From the NCBI GenBank assembly GCA_905250885.1, contig CAJNOQ010000497.1, positions 1-48,935 on the forward strand: DNA of 48,935 nt, read 5' to 3'. The translations under genes were made by a program, and so were the position numbers. How positions within the stretch are numbered: position 1 is the stretch's first letter; every line of letters begins with the position of its first letter. Shown piece after piece: positions 21,510 through 35,035 of the stretch. This stretch comes from Didymodactylos carnosus (Eukaryota; Rotifera; Eurotatoria; Philodinida; Philodinidae). The notes under the pieces are model-generated. The model had not been told where the DNA came from. It saw only the letters and a program-made list of their open reading frames with translations, and searched no databases.

Positions 21510-24500
21510 TCACTGATCAGAATTTCGTTGTCTTATCATGAATAACAACAGTGGTAAAAGCATCACATGTTTCGATATGATTATGTAAGAAATATATCTC
21601 ATTATTGTTGCCATTGTTGGTAAACGATGTCGTAAAGCAGTAACTGGTGACATCATGATTACCTGTGGAGATGATAAGTGATTTTTATCATCGTTCGTTT
21701 TCTTGTAAGTCATTGCGCTGCAATTTGAACATAAATCATGTTTTGCATCTTGCTTAAATGGAATAGCCAAACTTCCATCGGATTTTGATTTAGATAGGCG
21801 ATGTTGACGATTACTTTCTAAATATAGATTTTCGATTTTATCAGGTGTTCGATTGGAATTACCATCGAAGAAGGATCTTGGTGAGCGTTCAAACGATTGA
21901 TAACCAGAATCATTGAATTGAGGATAATTCGTACGAATTGATTTCAATTTGAGATCAGATGCAACGCTTTGATTATGCAAATCGAAAAATGTGTCTTCAT
22001 CATTGTCTGTGTCATCCATTGAACAGCGGGTACCTTGTGCATTGCTATTTCGTTGTTGATTAAAAAGACTTTGGTGTTGTTGTTTATAACTATCTACTGA
22101 TGGTAGAAATTGTCCATCATCAAATTTAATACTAAATCGTTTGGACAATGAAGAGTTTCTGGAAAAGAAATATTGATTAGATCAAAAGACAATTGAATCT
22201 GATAATTAATTAGCTAACCTTCTTGAATTTGATGCTAATCTATTTTGTAAAGGTGTTTGTTGTTGTTGTTCTTCTTCTTCACTCCACGTAACATATTCTT
22301 TATTTTTTGATCGTCGTAATAATGAATGTTTTCTGTAAGATGATGTTGTCGATTTATTTGAGCAAAACGACGTGATTGAATCTCGTTTCATTGAGTTTCG
22401 TCTATAACCATCAACACATTGTCTTACGTAATCAATCACTTCCTCTGGTTCCTGCACAACTTCTTGTCGAAGTTTACCAGTCTCATCAAATATTTGTGTA
22501 TATATCATATCGATAAAGAGGCGTGGATCATCTACATCTGGAAGATCAAAGGAATGAGATTGTTGTTGTAATGATGTATCTGAACTTGTGGTGAGACCTG
22601 TTCGACTTCGTCGACGTTTTGGAGGATTTTTGATCTCCGATGATAAATCTTCATCCGTTGGAGATACTATACCGCTACGCGGTAGTGTCACTGAAGGCAA
22701 CGTACTTGAGCGTTTCAATTCATTGACTTCAGTCTGAAATAATTTAGTTGGCAGGGATTGGGATAATTTTTGATCTTTTTTCGATCCTTCTGGTGTATTA
22801 AAAAATACCGGTTTATAATTGATTACTATAATATGTCGTTTTCTGTGTTTAGCATTTCTCATGCTTATTTGACTTTCAATAAGATTGGTTAACTGATGAA
22901 TTTCATTATTTTCAGTAGTCAGAGATTCTTCTGAAGTAGAAATATTTCTTCTTTTATGAAATCTTCTTGTTGCACGACGACGCAAACAAACGCGAAATCG
23001 TTTCAATTTTGTTTTACGATTTGACGACAAAACATGTTCTGCTAAACGATTCTGTGTTTCATCGGTGTCCATTTTCAGATTCGTTGTTCGATTTTTAGTA
23101 AAATTTCGTTCTTTACATTTTACGTTGATTTGTTCAGCGGCCTAAAATTAAAAATTTTTAAAACCTAAATCTTGCCTTTTAGGTAGATTGCTAATTGAAT
23201 TACTTAAGTGTCATAATATCGATTTCATCAATTAATCATCAGTTCGCAGATCTACTGTGTGCACTTACAATAGTTAACTAAATAATGTGTTGGTAACTGT
23301 TACATTTGCAGACGCATGTCTCTTTTATTTATTTCATTTCGTTTTACCGTGGTCACGGTCAAATTTTTCTAATTCTCACTTTTTTCAATAACACCCTGTC
23401 AACAGTTAAGAAAAAGAAGCTTAATGTTTTCCATCAAAGTTGCTTTCACCCGAGGAAGACTTACACAACTATTTTCACAAGTAATTATTAACATATTTTC
23501 TGTTTTACGAGTAAATAGGAAAAAGAACATTAAAATATTAAAAAACAATTCTTTTTTCGTTGTACTTTGGGCGAAAGATGACTCGTAGTGATAAAATTAC
23601 ATTCGAAACAATCTAACAGAATATGAACAAACCTGTATTTGTGTCTTAACATTGGAATACGTTCTTGCTGTTGTTGTTTCAGCATTTTTCTTCTTACAGA
23701 GTTGAAATGATAGTTGTGACCGTTGTTTTATAAAAGCTGATTTATCAAATGTATTATTTCTTTTCACTCGTTTCTCTTGATGTTTGTTTCTCTTATTCTT
23801 TTTTTTTATTATTCTATTTTTTGTTTGTTTTCGGCTTATTTCTTCTCTTTTTCTCGTCCTTCTGTGTTGAAAATTATTTTTTTCTAAAAATTTTAACAAA
23901 GAACGACGAGAAATAATATTTCTATCATATGCTTGTTGCGGTTGTCGATATATTTCAACATCATTGATTTCATAATAATTTTTATTTCTATATTTAGTAT
24001 TTTCCAAATGGTGACTGTGTTCTGTTGCTCCAGGTTTTTTTTTCGTTTCTTCTTCTGTTCCTGATGCTTCTTTTTCAGTAATATAATAAACGATGTATGC
24101 CAGCGATAATGGTGCTTTTTGTTGCGTTTTTATTAAAACCTTGCGTGTTTTATGCCGATGATGATCACATGTGTGTGCTCGATGTGAATAAATAATGAAC
24201 GTTGATTTTTGATAATGACTTTGAATATAGTTTAGTGGTGGAAATAATGTTTGCAATAAATGACAACAAGATAATAAGTCAGTCTGACAACTAGTCGTTG
24301 TCACTGTCGAGTTTTGGTCTAGTTCAATGTTAATATCTGAACAATCGTCTGTGTTTGAAGAATTTGTACATAAATTATTCAAAGAACGATCCAAACAAAT
24401 TTGTTCACAAGAAGGAGAAGAACATTTTGAAACAATCACTAAAAAAATAAAAGAAATATTCAACTTCATTCATTTTGTGCAAACTTTATTTGTTGAATCT

Positions 24501-26914
24501 CGTATTTTAATAGAAAAACATAAATTGCCCAACAACATCAAATAAAAACAATAACAAAAATCTTCTCTATGAGAGTGAAATGTGCTAATAATAGTAGAAA
24601 TGAAATATTTATCCAACTTTACCCATATCATGAGATACAAATGGATTTTTCATCCGTACTAGTCAATAGAGGTGGACAGAAGCAATTCAATGAAAGTTGG
24701 CTGTGAGATCTGTATATAAGCATTGCTATTAGTATTACCTACCGTTTAGAATAATCGGCAATAAATATATTTACGGTGATATATCGAAATATGTTTTTTT
24801 TACATATTAATACGCATATTACTTTGCATACAGAAGTAGCTACAGTAATGTTAGATTTATACTAGCTAAATGCACAAAAAAATTTCAAACTCTTTGTACA
24901 AACTATTTTAAGAGTGTCTTTTCATCTATTCGAACAAAGTAAGCGAATAACTAACCGGATGGTATCGTTGAGGTATCCTGAGCCACATCAACTAAACGTT
25001 CTTGTGGTATAATCATAGATGAGCTTTTTCTTTCGTTTGATCGACCAAGACGATCAATGCTGTTGTCATTAGTGAGCGTTGACTTTTCCAGTGCCGAAGC
25101 AGATGAAATAGATTTTCGTTCTGTGATCTAACATATAAAAAAGACAAATAGATTTGAAGACAACACAAGATTTTGGTTCCCATGTCAGAAGATTACAGTT
25201 CAATTGTCTGTTATTTCATATCTAATTCTATAGAAGTCTATAGAAAATGTACATTTTCTATCATTTATCACATAGCTAGTACTATGAACGTTATGTACTT
25301 ACCAGCTCATAAACTTGATGATTTGTGACATGAGAAGTTTTGTCTAGAAATTGAGTAATATCCACGTACAGAAATTGTTTATTATCATTCGGTTTGTCTC
25401 GACTCTCAGTCGTATTTGAAAGCTGTGATTTGCCAAACTCAACTGTTGTGTTCAAAACCGATTTTGTATAAAGCGTTTCTAAACCACGCTGCATTTTTCC
25501 TTGTAAAGATATACTCATTATATCCAAATTATTTTTAATTTCAGCAATATCGTCTGTACTAGAATCTGATCTATTATCTTCAGGGATAGAAATATCTCTC
25601 GACAATTTCTCTTGTGTAGATGATTCACTGCATTCTGACACGTTTTCTAAATAAGTCGGATGATCAATTGTTGTACAGTTTTTGACTATTTGTCGATGTT
25701 TTTTTGCAGAGTTTGGCAACTTTGACCGACATTCCGTGTATGTGAATGGTAAGGAAATCGATAAACGTGAACGATCTAATGACACATGTTCGATTGCATT
25801 TGGTTTATTGAGACAAGTATCAACATTTGACGAACACGGCTCTTGCTCTACTAATTGATCTGCATCCAAATCTAGAGAAAATATTTACTTCAAAAGTAAC
25901 CTAAAGAGTAAAATATCATGAAACAATACCTATGCGTTTTTCTTCTGGGATGACGTTCGCTGATAATGTATCATCTTCGTCGAGAGCTTGTTCATCATCT
26001 TCTTCTGATGAAATTTCGGATGATGTATCTGACCGGTGCTCAAAACAAAATTCATCATCGTTATCCACTGTCATATGGATTGAATCTCCTTCTACTAATA
26101 ATTTGTCTATATTATTTAAACATCGTTCTTTTATGGGAGAAAATTCATTATTTATCATTACACCATTCTCCGCTACTGTGCAATTTTTTTCTACGACTGT
26201 ATTTGAACCTCCTAGTAAATTTCGTCGTTTGTTTGCTAATCGTTGTGCTTCATGAAGAAATAGAATGCTTTTTCGTTTTCTATCGCTCTGCTGCTGATCA
26301 GTATAATTATCTTCATTAATTGACTCCGAAAGCAGCGACGAATGAGGACTACAGCCTAAATTTTCGCGGATATATTCAAGGTCAGCAATTTTCTCTTGCA
26401 TTTGCTTCTCGTACCAATCCATCCAAAATCGTTCAGGAATCTGATGCGCTTTTTCAATCATTCGTGGTGATAAAACATTTCGAGATGACGATGATGTTGA
26501 AGCACTTGACTGTTGTAGCAATGTACTGAATGAAGGATAAGATGCTGCTGTTGTTGCAGAAGTTGGTGTAGGTACAGATGAAAACGGTGATCGATTCGAG
26601 CCATGCGATAATGATCCTTGATATAAATGTAATTCTGGAGCAATTTCATGTTCGAGTTCACGTATACGTTCAACTAATTGTAGAAATTGCTGTTTCTGGC
26701 TTTTTTCATTGTTCGTTGTTGAAACAGCACTCGTATCGGCCAAAGCGTTTCGACGTTTCCGTCCTGAAGGGGATGCCACATAGCTGATGCCAGTTAGTTG
26801 ACCAGATACACAAGCCTTCCTGATTCGCTTCCATCGACCATTGGTTGTTGCAGTTTCCGTAGCTTGGAAGCCATTTGTTCGCGAATCACTCGAGCGTCGT
26901 CTATCTTTTTGCAT
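21510..26914 (-). CDS. Large Ser-rich protein of unknown function with a hydrophobic C-terminus, 6 exons
   Basis: Exons on the - strand: 26914-25930, 25871-25303, 25127-24956, 24438-23633, 23141-22219, 22158-21510. All five junctions are GT-AG and in frame. The total is 4104 nt, 1367 aa. The apparent signal peptide before VIVSKCSSPSCEQ is intron sequence, since the exon starts at 24438 behind TTTTTTTAG. Residues ~75-95 (QFLQLVERIRELEHEIAPEL) are a short helix or coiled coil. A second helical segment follows around 150-180 (PERFWMDWYEKQMQEKIADL). Most of the rest is polar and Ser-rich, with very basic patches in exons 4 and 5. Exon 5 has a compact acidic part (DDPRLFIDMIYTQIFDETG ... EEVIDYVRQCV). 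The last 35 residues include YIIISKHVMLLPLLLFMI, a possible tail anchor, unless a further splice occurs at CAG/GTAATC near 21660. I recognise no family. Confidence 0.72.
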
Positions 26915-29295
26915 GACTTTATTCTGTTAGCCAAACAAAATAGAAAAAGATGATTTTCTTAATTCAAAGCATTCTGGGAAAAAACATATTACCAATCGGT
27001 AGAAAAATCTCTTCAGGTGGTAAAAATAGCTTACACTAAATAAGATGACATGAGAATGCTATTGAAAATCTTATGAAATTAATAGCACAACTTTTCTCAG
27101 AAGGAGATATTCACTGTTCAAACTGTCTTTTTGCACAAGTGAAAATATTAACAGCAACAGCTACGTTGCTATCTTTATTTTCTCACTTTATATAATCTAC
27201 GTGCTTTTCGCCTTTTTCTCATTTCGATAAATCTATTTATTGCCATATTAAGAGAACTAGAGTTTATAGGCATGAATGTAAATATAATCTATGTAATATT
27301 ATTTTCACTTCAACAAGAAAGAATTTTCTTTAAAAAAACTTATTATACTTGACATAAAACTTATTCTCTGTGATCCGAGGAGATTTTGACACTACCAGTA
27401 TCATTCTATTTAATTATTTTGCTCTGTATAAGCTTAAAAAACTTACCCAATAATTTTAGTCTAGAGCACAAACAGGTGTTTGAATCTTCTATCGAAATTT
27501 AGAAGATTTAAAAAGAATTTTCTCCCCTTTTATTGCAATTTATATAGCAATAAAGATTATTGAGAGTGCACAAAAATAAACTATTTTTAAACCCTCTCAT
27601 ATAAGCATGAAAACATATACTACACATTTTTCTCTTATATATGTTTGTCATATATATTTTGCTAATTCAGATGACGTTTCAAGCATGTACCAGCTGTAGT
27701 TATGTTCTTTTGAGTATATTCCTTTTCGACAAAATTAATAAAAATTCGTTTTTTATGAGAAAAACATACAACAGGCTATGACATTTTCTGTATATTACTT
27801 TTATCATTTGAAAATAGTCCGATCTCGTTTTTTTTCCAAAATGTAGAATATTTCATGAAAAATCCACTGTAAGTTTACCCTTCAATAAAATGCATAAAAA
27901 GTTTTTTTAACTGAAATTCTTTGGTAATTTTTATTGGCACGTGTAAACCGTTGTTTTTCAAATTGTCTAATGGAAGACTTGTCCCTTAGCTCTTTACTAC
28001 TCATATTTGAAAATAAAAATATTGTTTATTCTCTCATATAGATGGACTCTAATTTTGCTTAGGCATAGTATTCTTTCGATGATGTGCGGTTCTGGAGATA
28101 TTTCCACACAAATCCACCAGTATTGCATGATGTGAAAGCAACATGAACATCTGACTATATGATTTTGTATCAGAACCTACTTTTCAAAAAATACCAGTTA
28201 GACGATAAGTCTCGTTAAAACTACATGTCAACTTTCGGAGACACTTACTTTCTAAACACTACCCATGTATTAATAGGCAAGCCACCGGCTTTACCCAGAA
28301 ACTTCTTTATTTCGTCTCATATGGTAGCATTCGACAAGTAAGGGGACTCAGAAACCAAACTGTTAACGTTTTCTTTGTTTCTGAGAATGATAAATGGCAT
28401 TGAATTATAAGAAACTCATCATAATGAACATGAACCAAAGTTCAGTTTGTGTCTGACTGTCCAGGTAATTTGGATTTTCTACAAAACTTCGCACTAGAAA
28501 TGTTTCTGGCCAAAGTTGGTAGCTTTCGTAACACTAGATGGGTAGTGTTACGACGCTCTATACAGCTAGTGAGAAGAGAGCGTTCCAAATGTTTATAGGA
28601 ACATTCGGTTAGGGAAATCCTAAAAATACCGAAATATACAACTTACAACCAGAGAAAACCTATTTTCAGAATAGCTCTTTCAGAGGAGGACGGAAGATCT
28701 TAACATATTTTTCTACTACTGTCGAACGCATCATTTAATAAGATATTCCCGTCGTTCACATGACGTAACGAGAAAATACTGATCTTATCTTCCTTGCAAC
28801 TAGGATAATATTATAGAAGCCATTTTCCCTCATCCCATAATAACTTGAACATGTATGTTTTGAGGAACTGTAACGCATCCACCTCAGGTGTCCATGAAAT
28901 TGTTTTTTGAAAAACTTGTCACCAATGATTCCGTCCAGCACCATTTGACATTACCAGATGTTAAGCCAAAAGTCATGACATCAGAAAAAAAGTCACATCA
29001 GTTCAACAGAATAGTATTTTGATAGCGTTAGATCAGATCCAGTGATCATATCATTCATTCATTCATTCATTCTTCATGTTGATTATAGATCGAATCATCT
29101 TCGATGTCTTTTTTTTCAAATCTGCATAACATAATCAGATAACAATAACAATAGTAACAATAACAAAAATTCTTTCGATAAAAAATTTGCTAAAAAAGAC
29201 TTTAAAAAACATTTCCTTAAATAGACACATAAACACTCTCTTTTAGAAACAAAATTGACAACGATGGAAAATAAATATTGAACATTGATCACAAA
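26915..29295. other. non-coding region between the Ser-rich gene and glycyl-tRNA synthetase
   Basis: I see no gene. A small palindrome, GTAACACT ... AGTGTTAC (28528-28551), has a related half site, AACACTACCCAT, at 28254-28265, so a fold-back fragment may lie between. A run of ATTC repeats is at 29051-29071. The open frame at 28756-28944 has no recognisable content. Confidence 0.5.
29051..29071. repeat. (ATTC)n microsatellite
   Basis: Five tandem ATTC units. The same unit ends two other repeats in the window (35330 and 44843), but the flanks here do not share their CGTGAATAAATC head. Confidence 0.7.
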
Positions 29296-31989
29296 TTATT
29301 CATTTATCGAATCTTCTTTTGCTGCTGTTGCTTGTTGTTCTTTGAATTCAGGATACATGGATGTTACTACACCCCATGTCACGGTACCAGTTGAGAGTCC
29401 TTGAAGAACATTTGCCAGCTCATCAATCTAAAAATGTAACAATGGATAGAAGAATATCTAGAGGTAACTAATGTCATAGAAATATACCTTTAATCGTATT
29501 TGTTTAAATGAGTCTCGCTCTCTCAATGTAGCCGTATACGGTTGTTTTAAACTATCAAAATCAATTGTAACTGCAAATGGTATAGCAATCTCGTCTGATC
29601 GAGAATAACGTTTACCAATTGAACCTGAACTTGTATCAATCTTATGTGATATACCAGCTTGAGTGAGTGAAGAAGCTAAAATATAAAAAAATATTACACG
29701 TTGGATTTATTCACTTTGAAAATACTTACAAATTAGTTTAACAAACGATTTGAATTCATTATTTCCACTTAATGGTAATACAACACATTTGTATGGAGCT
29801 ATGATTGGCGGTAAAGTAAAATATGTTCGTTGTTCATCGTCTTCTCTTACAACAAAATTATGTTCCCACATGGCATACATAATTCGACCAATACCAAATG
29901 ATGGTTCAATAACAGATGGAACATATTCTTCAACTGTATCAAAGAAATGAAATCAAGAAACGGATATAAATCTACAAGTAAATTCTTACCATGTACAATT
30001 TTTTCAGACGTTTTCAATTCAAACATCTGTCGTGTAATTTTAAATTCTTTACCATCAATATTAATTTGAGTATTATTACTTTGATTTAATTTTTCATGTA
30101 AATTTTTTGCATCATCATGCGATAATTTATTCAAATAATTCATAACAATATCTTTATCTTGTTTAAATTCTTTACCAATAATACTATTCTGTGTTGAAAT
30201 GTCATTTACTATAACTTTTTTTGATGCTGGTAATGGTTTTTCGGCTACTAACTTTATTCCACTAAATTTTGTATGCTGTGTTAAATCGTAACATGATCGA
30301 TCGGCACATCCAACACATTCAATCCAACCGTATGTTGTTTGACATTCAGCATCCCAACAATCTGTAGCATAATGTGCCATTTCATTACTCATATGTTGTC
30401 GAAATCGTAGACGTTGTTTATTCACACCACATTTTGTTAAAAATAAATAAATTCGTCCAATAAAATAACCTAAAGTTTGATTATCAACTAATTTAGATTC
30501 AACAGCATGACCAAGGTTCGTTAATTGAGCTGGTTGACCATTCATTTGATTTGTAGCAGAATATAAAGTTATTTCTAAATTAGCTACATCATCAAATTTT
30601 GGATGAGTTTTGTCAGCGGGATCAACAAAATGTTCAATCTCAGCCATTGTAAATTCTCTAAAAAAAATTACTAATAAATTATTATCTATCTCAGCACAAA
30701 CACAAAATTGACTTACCTGACTCGTATAAGACCAGATCTTGGCGATATTTCATTTCTAAATGAATTACCGATTTGTGCAGCGGCAAATGGTAAACGTCCG
30801 TGATTGAATTCTAATAAACGTTTAAAATTCACAAACATTCCTTGCGCTGTTTCTGGACGCAAAAAACTAAATATAGAGCAAATTAAGAATAAACAAACAA
30901 TCTAGGAAATATAATATATATATACCCTTTAATTTGTCCAGTGGGACCAATCGATGTTGCAAACATTAAATTAAATGCAACTGGTTCGGATAAATCATTA
31001 TTTGTCAATGGTGCTTTCATGTTATACTTTTGAATAGTTGCATGCATATCGGTTGATTTCATATTGTCAATCTAAAAACGTATGAGAGTCACGTTTCTGT
31101 ATTCATAAAAAATAAAAACAAGAACTTACTTGTGGTAGGAGTCTTTCAATTTCATCTTTTTTCTCATTATTAATATCTTTTGCTTTTAACAATTTTTCTA
31201 AATGACCTAAAATAAATCCAGTCATTAGTAACTGAATTATAAGATTAGTTAGTATTTCACCTTCAATTAGATGATCGGCACGATAACATTCACCAGTTTT
31301 AACGTCTTTTACCATATAGTCAGAAAATCGTTCTACATGACCAGATGCTCTAAGAAACAACAAATAGGGTTATTAGTATTAGAATTTAGAACGGGATTGA
31401 GTTTTATACCTCAACACAATTTCCGGAGTTAACATTGAACAATCAACTTCAAGCATTTGTTCTTCTAATATAAAATGTCGACGCCATTCTGCTAGTACAT
31501 TGGCTTTAATAGCGCAACCCATTGGTCCATAATCGTATAAACCAGTCACTCCTAAAATCTTTTGATTTGATTATCAATTGTTGAATGCAGTGCAATTAAC
31601 TCGACTGCACACTTACCACCGTAGATAGAAAATGATTGATCATAGAAAAATCGTCGTTTCAATAGATCTTCCATTTTTAAACGATCTATCACATGTTCCT
31701 TTGGCGTTAATTTTGTAATCTTAAATGACAGTTACATGGTATGATCGTTTATATGCAGTCATTGTCTTCTTTTACCTGATCTTCAAGTTTCTTTTTTCTG
31801 ATTTTTAATTCACTGACAGCTTTTTTCAGTTCAATTTCATCACCTTTACTATCTTTCAATTTTTTGACAATATCGCCCTGAAAAACCAAAACATTTCTTA
31901 TCGGTGAAATGACTCAAATGACAACATACTTGTTCTTTAACGGCAGCTCTATACGGTTCCAATAATGTTTCAATATTTGCCTCTGCCAT
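29296..31989 (-). CDS. GARS1: Glycyl-tRNA synthetase, eukaryotic class II, 12 exons
   Basis: Exons: 31989-31930, 31877-31776, 31719-31617, 31551-31410, 31349-31261, 31206-31130, 31071-30926, 30866-30717, 30657-29990, 29933-29730, 29675-29488, 29427-29296. The sum is 2061 nt, 686 aa, very near the human cytosolic length. The enzyme charges tRNA-Gly with glycine using ATP. Residues ~1-55 are a WHEP domain ([20 protein letters not shown]). The class II core starts at [19 protein letters not shown]. Residues 240-249 are [10 protein letters not shown], motif 2 is FRNEISPR (276-283) and motif 3 is [16 protein letters not shown] (from 522). The anticodon-binding domain is at the C-terminus (about 560-665). 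An in-frame stop lies five codons before the ATG, so this transcript shows no mitochondrial presequence. An upstream exon could supply one, since TTTAG there resembles an acceptor. Confidence 0.96.
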
Positions 31990-32619
31990 CGATTTTTTTA
32001 GCTAAATTTTAATAAGATCTTGGTATAATCGAGTCTGACGTTTTGTTAATGTTTCAAGTGTTCAATACGTAGTCGTCGTTCTTTTTTCTGTGATTTTTCA
32101 GTTCGTATCGACGAAACTTGTTCGCAACGTATTGCAGAATTGAAATTTCGATCTGAAGACGATAGAAATAGCAAATAAAAGAAGGATCTGCTGAAAACAT
32201 ATAAACGTGATCAAACTATGCATAAAGAAAGAAAGTCTATAAAGGGTTATTAGACAAAATTATTATCTGAAAAAGCATGAGAATTGCATAAGCAATCTTA
32301 TATCGAATAAAACTCTGTCTAATAGTCCTTAGTTCAGTTTCTAATGTTCGTAACCCTTTGCGACTTTCGAACAAGAGAGAAAAAACTAAACAGGATCAAT
32401 TACTAAAGTCTAATTAAAGACTAATTAGAAAAGAGAAAAATACAAAAAGAAAGATCATTATATGTTTATTTCATACTGTATATAACCGGATGAGAAAAGT
32501 GTTAAATGAAAAATAAAAAGATAAGAAAGAACTTCAGATTTATCCGACATAATAGAAGGCGGTAGAAAGACTGTAGTAATAAATTACTTCTTCATTTTTT
32601 TCTTTTTGATTTGTTTTAC
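31990..32619. other. short non-coding gap
   Basis: Contains the 5' flank of glycyl-tRNA synthetase and the 3' flank of the alanyl-tRNA synthetase relic. No open frame of note. Confidence 0.5.
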
Positions 32620-33983
32620 AACATGAAAGAGATTATGAATTCAATTTCATCAATGCAAAATCTACAGCTAATTCTAACAATGATCCAAGTGTTGAACATC
32701 CATACTTGTAGCTTGTGCTTGTGTTTCTTTCCCTCCATCCTTACCATTTGCTTTTAATTGCTTTTCACATGTGCCTACATCGATTGGGTATCATTTAGAG
32801 AAAAAGTCTCATCCTAAACAAGATCAACTATGTACACTTACTTCTGACACATTTGCTAGACAAACAAACTTATTTGTATTTGTATCAACACTAAATAACA
32901 TGATGACAACTTTATTTAAAATTGTCATATTTTTGTTATAACATTATTTAACAGTTTTGTATCACAACCAATTGTAAAATTAGCTATTAAACATTCACAA
33001 ACAGGTTGCTTTTAAAATTTGTTTACACGATTCGAATGTTTTTGTCAATTGATTTTTACTATCAGCTTTATCTAAATCCGATAATTTTGTTTTCAATTTA
33101 CGCAATAAATTTCCCAACGAATCACGACGTCATTGAGATATAGATGCTTGTGATATTTCACCATCAAATAATAATATTTCTTTATTCGCGATGTACGTAA
33201 AATCGGCGATGTATCATGTATTCGACGCGTTAGATCATTCAATTGTTGCTCTAATATACTAGGTTTTTTGAGACACTAAAAAATAAGTCCAATTTTACAA
33301 AAACTTTTTCTATTATTAGCTTTTATTACACACTTTTTGTGCATCTGTTCCCGTAACGGCAACAATTTGTCCTATGCCTTTTGCTATTGCTTCTTCTGTC
33401 ACCAAAATACAATGATTCACATGTTTATTAAATTTTAAATGTGTACAACCACAAAATTCTACCGAGTAGTCATTTCCATTGTGACTCTATGGATTTTCTA
33501 GTAATTGATCAACGGACATACCAACCCAGTCAGTGTGTAAAAATAAACCGCAAGAAACGCACATTGCCACGGAAACAAAGGCTTTACACGCGTATTCCTG
33601 CGGTTTATTTTTACACACTCGCAGCTTCTTGCGCATTATTATTCGAAACTCGCTAAATGTGTAAAATTTTTCTTAAACAGAGTTTCCTGCGCTTTTCTGA
33701 AACGACTATGACTGACTTGGAATCGACACAATTCTCACTGGGCCTGGATATATTTCATCACTGCGCGTAAATCTTTTATTTGTTTAGCTAACTATAACGG
33801 CGCATCTTTTGCATAGATTTTAACCCATCAACCATCAATCATTTCATTACATATATTTTCTGTACGTTTCATATCTTCTTATGACATTGCACGTTTTGCA
33901 CTAAAATTAAACCTTAAACGATCGGGTGTCACCAATGATCCTTTTTGATCGACAACATCACCCAATTTAGATATAAAAAGCGT
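32620..33983 (-). pseudogene. AARS1: Truncated, interrupted alanyl-tRNA synthetase pseudogene (C-terminal half)
   Basis: The - strand carries the editing and C-terminal parts of a eukaryotic alanyl-tRNA synthetase in order. They are LGDVVDQKGSLVTPDRLRF (33965-33905), ICNEMIDG and QIKDLRAVMKY (33860-33755), PVRIVSI (33740-33721), GMSVDQLLENP (33522-33490), [13 protein letters not shown] (33468-33430), [20 protein letters not shown] (33402-33340) and GGKETQAQATSMDV near 32730-32690. The family's editing motif is normally CGGTH; here it reads CGCTH. There are in-frame stops (after AMS, DG, ENP, DHC) and frameshifts. Intron edges survive: TTTTAG before 33983, and an AAA/GTGTGT donor with a TTTTTAG acceptor around 33331-33277. 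It is therefore a duplicated gene fragment, not a retrocopy. The N-terminal catalytic half is missing. A 198-bp insertion splits it. Confidence 0.9.
33523..33720. mobile_element. 198-bp fold-back insertion within the alanyl-tRNA synthetase relic
   Basis: The coding match stops at PVRIVSI (ATT, 33723-33721) and resumes at GMSVDQ (GGT, 33522-33520), where the intact family reads on without a gap. The insert therefore spans 33523-33720. Its ends are weakly inverted (CCAGTCAGT and ACTGACTTGG). Inside, GTGTGTAAAAATAAACCGCA (33533-33552) and its exact inverse (33600-33619) form a 20-bp stem. There is no coding capacity. The flanking coding match defines the insertion limits better than any target duplication. 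Confidence 0.75.
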
Positions 33984-35035
33984 CTAAAATATAATAAAAA
34001 GATCAATAAAAACTTCAAGCTTACATGAACGGAAAAAAATAATTTTTGTTTTTTCTGAAATCGATAACTTTCAAATGAAAGTAAAATGTAATTTTATCAG
34101 CTATATATCTAAATCTTCGATAATGCAATGTGAAGAAAATTGTGATGCAATCAATACTAGTATATCTGTCATGTGCTGAAAAAACATTTATGCAACGGAT
34201 AACACTAGAATTTTGTAATGTTAGTGCGACAAAAGGATTTTTATGTCGATAGACATTTTGTATTTGTTCAGAGATGTTTTTTTTCTTGTTTAGTCATTGT
34301 TTTTGCAAAAAGTGAGTCGTATGATCTAGAGAACTACGTAACGTAGAGACATTCTAAAAATGGGAAATAGCTCTCTGGATACTGAATGTGGACCATTTCA
34401 TGTTCTATTTTTAAACAACCGTTCAGATTGGGCGGGATGAGTTTCACAAGTGGAAGACAAATGTGTCTTGAATTTCGAACTTTTTCATTGTTAATAGTTG
34501 TCCGGCGCCATATTTTTTGATTTGTAGACAGAATTGAGAAATGAATCTGTGTACATATTTTCTAATTAGTGAATTTCTGTTTCCACATACATACACCTAA
34601 TAAAAGGTATACTAAGTGATTATCAGTTCTTTAAAACATGGAAGACACATTGAAGAATTTCATTGAAAAGAGAAATGATTTTAAAAGTTTATTCATTGAT
34701 TGTTGAAACGGTTATAGAATAATCACAATAAGAAGAAAACAAGACGGATAGTTACTCCGCTGAAATTGCTACAAGCCTCTTTATAATATTTACTACTTCT
34801 TATCTTTTACGTATTTGTCGAAAGGATGGTTTACTCTGGTGTTATGTCATCTAAGCACATAGCTGGTTTTCTTGCTGATTGGTACTGTGAAAAGTTACTG
34901 CTTAAACATATGCCGTAATGTTCGCTAGTTGGAAGTGTACACATTGTCTATCAACATCGCAACTTGTGCGTAACACAATTACATTCTAGTTCTTTTAGTG
35001 TTTAGTGTGCGGACTAATCATAAAATAAAAGGACT

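Noticed and set aside
23597..24469. Secreted protein starting MKLNISFIFLVIVSK
   Set aside because: The apparent signal peptide is the end of an intron. An acceptor (TTTTTTTAG) at 24439-24440 joins the previous exon in frame, and the remainder is exon 4 of the large Ser-rich gene.
31208..31260. Reading through [17 protein letters not shown] in glycyl-tRNA synthetase
   Set aside because: The bases have a GT donor and TTTTAG acceptor, and removing them restores the family sequence LIEGHLEKLL.
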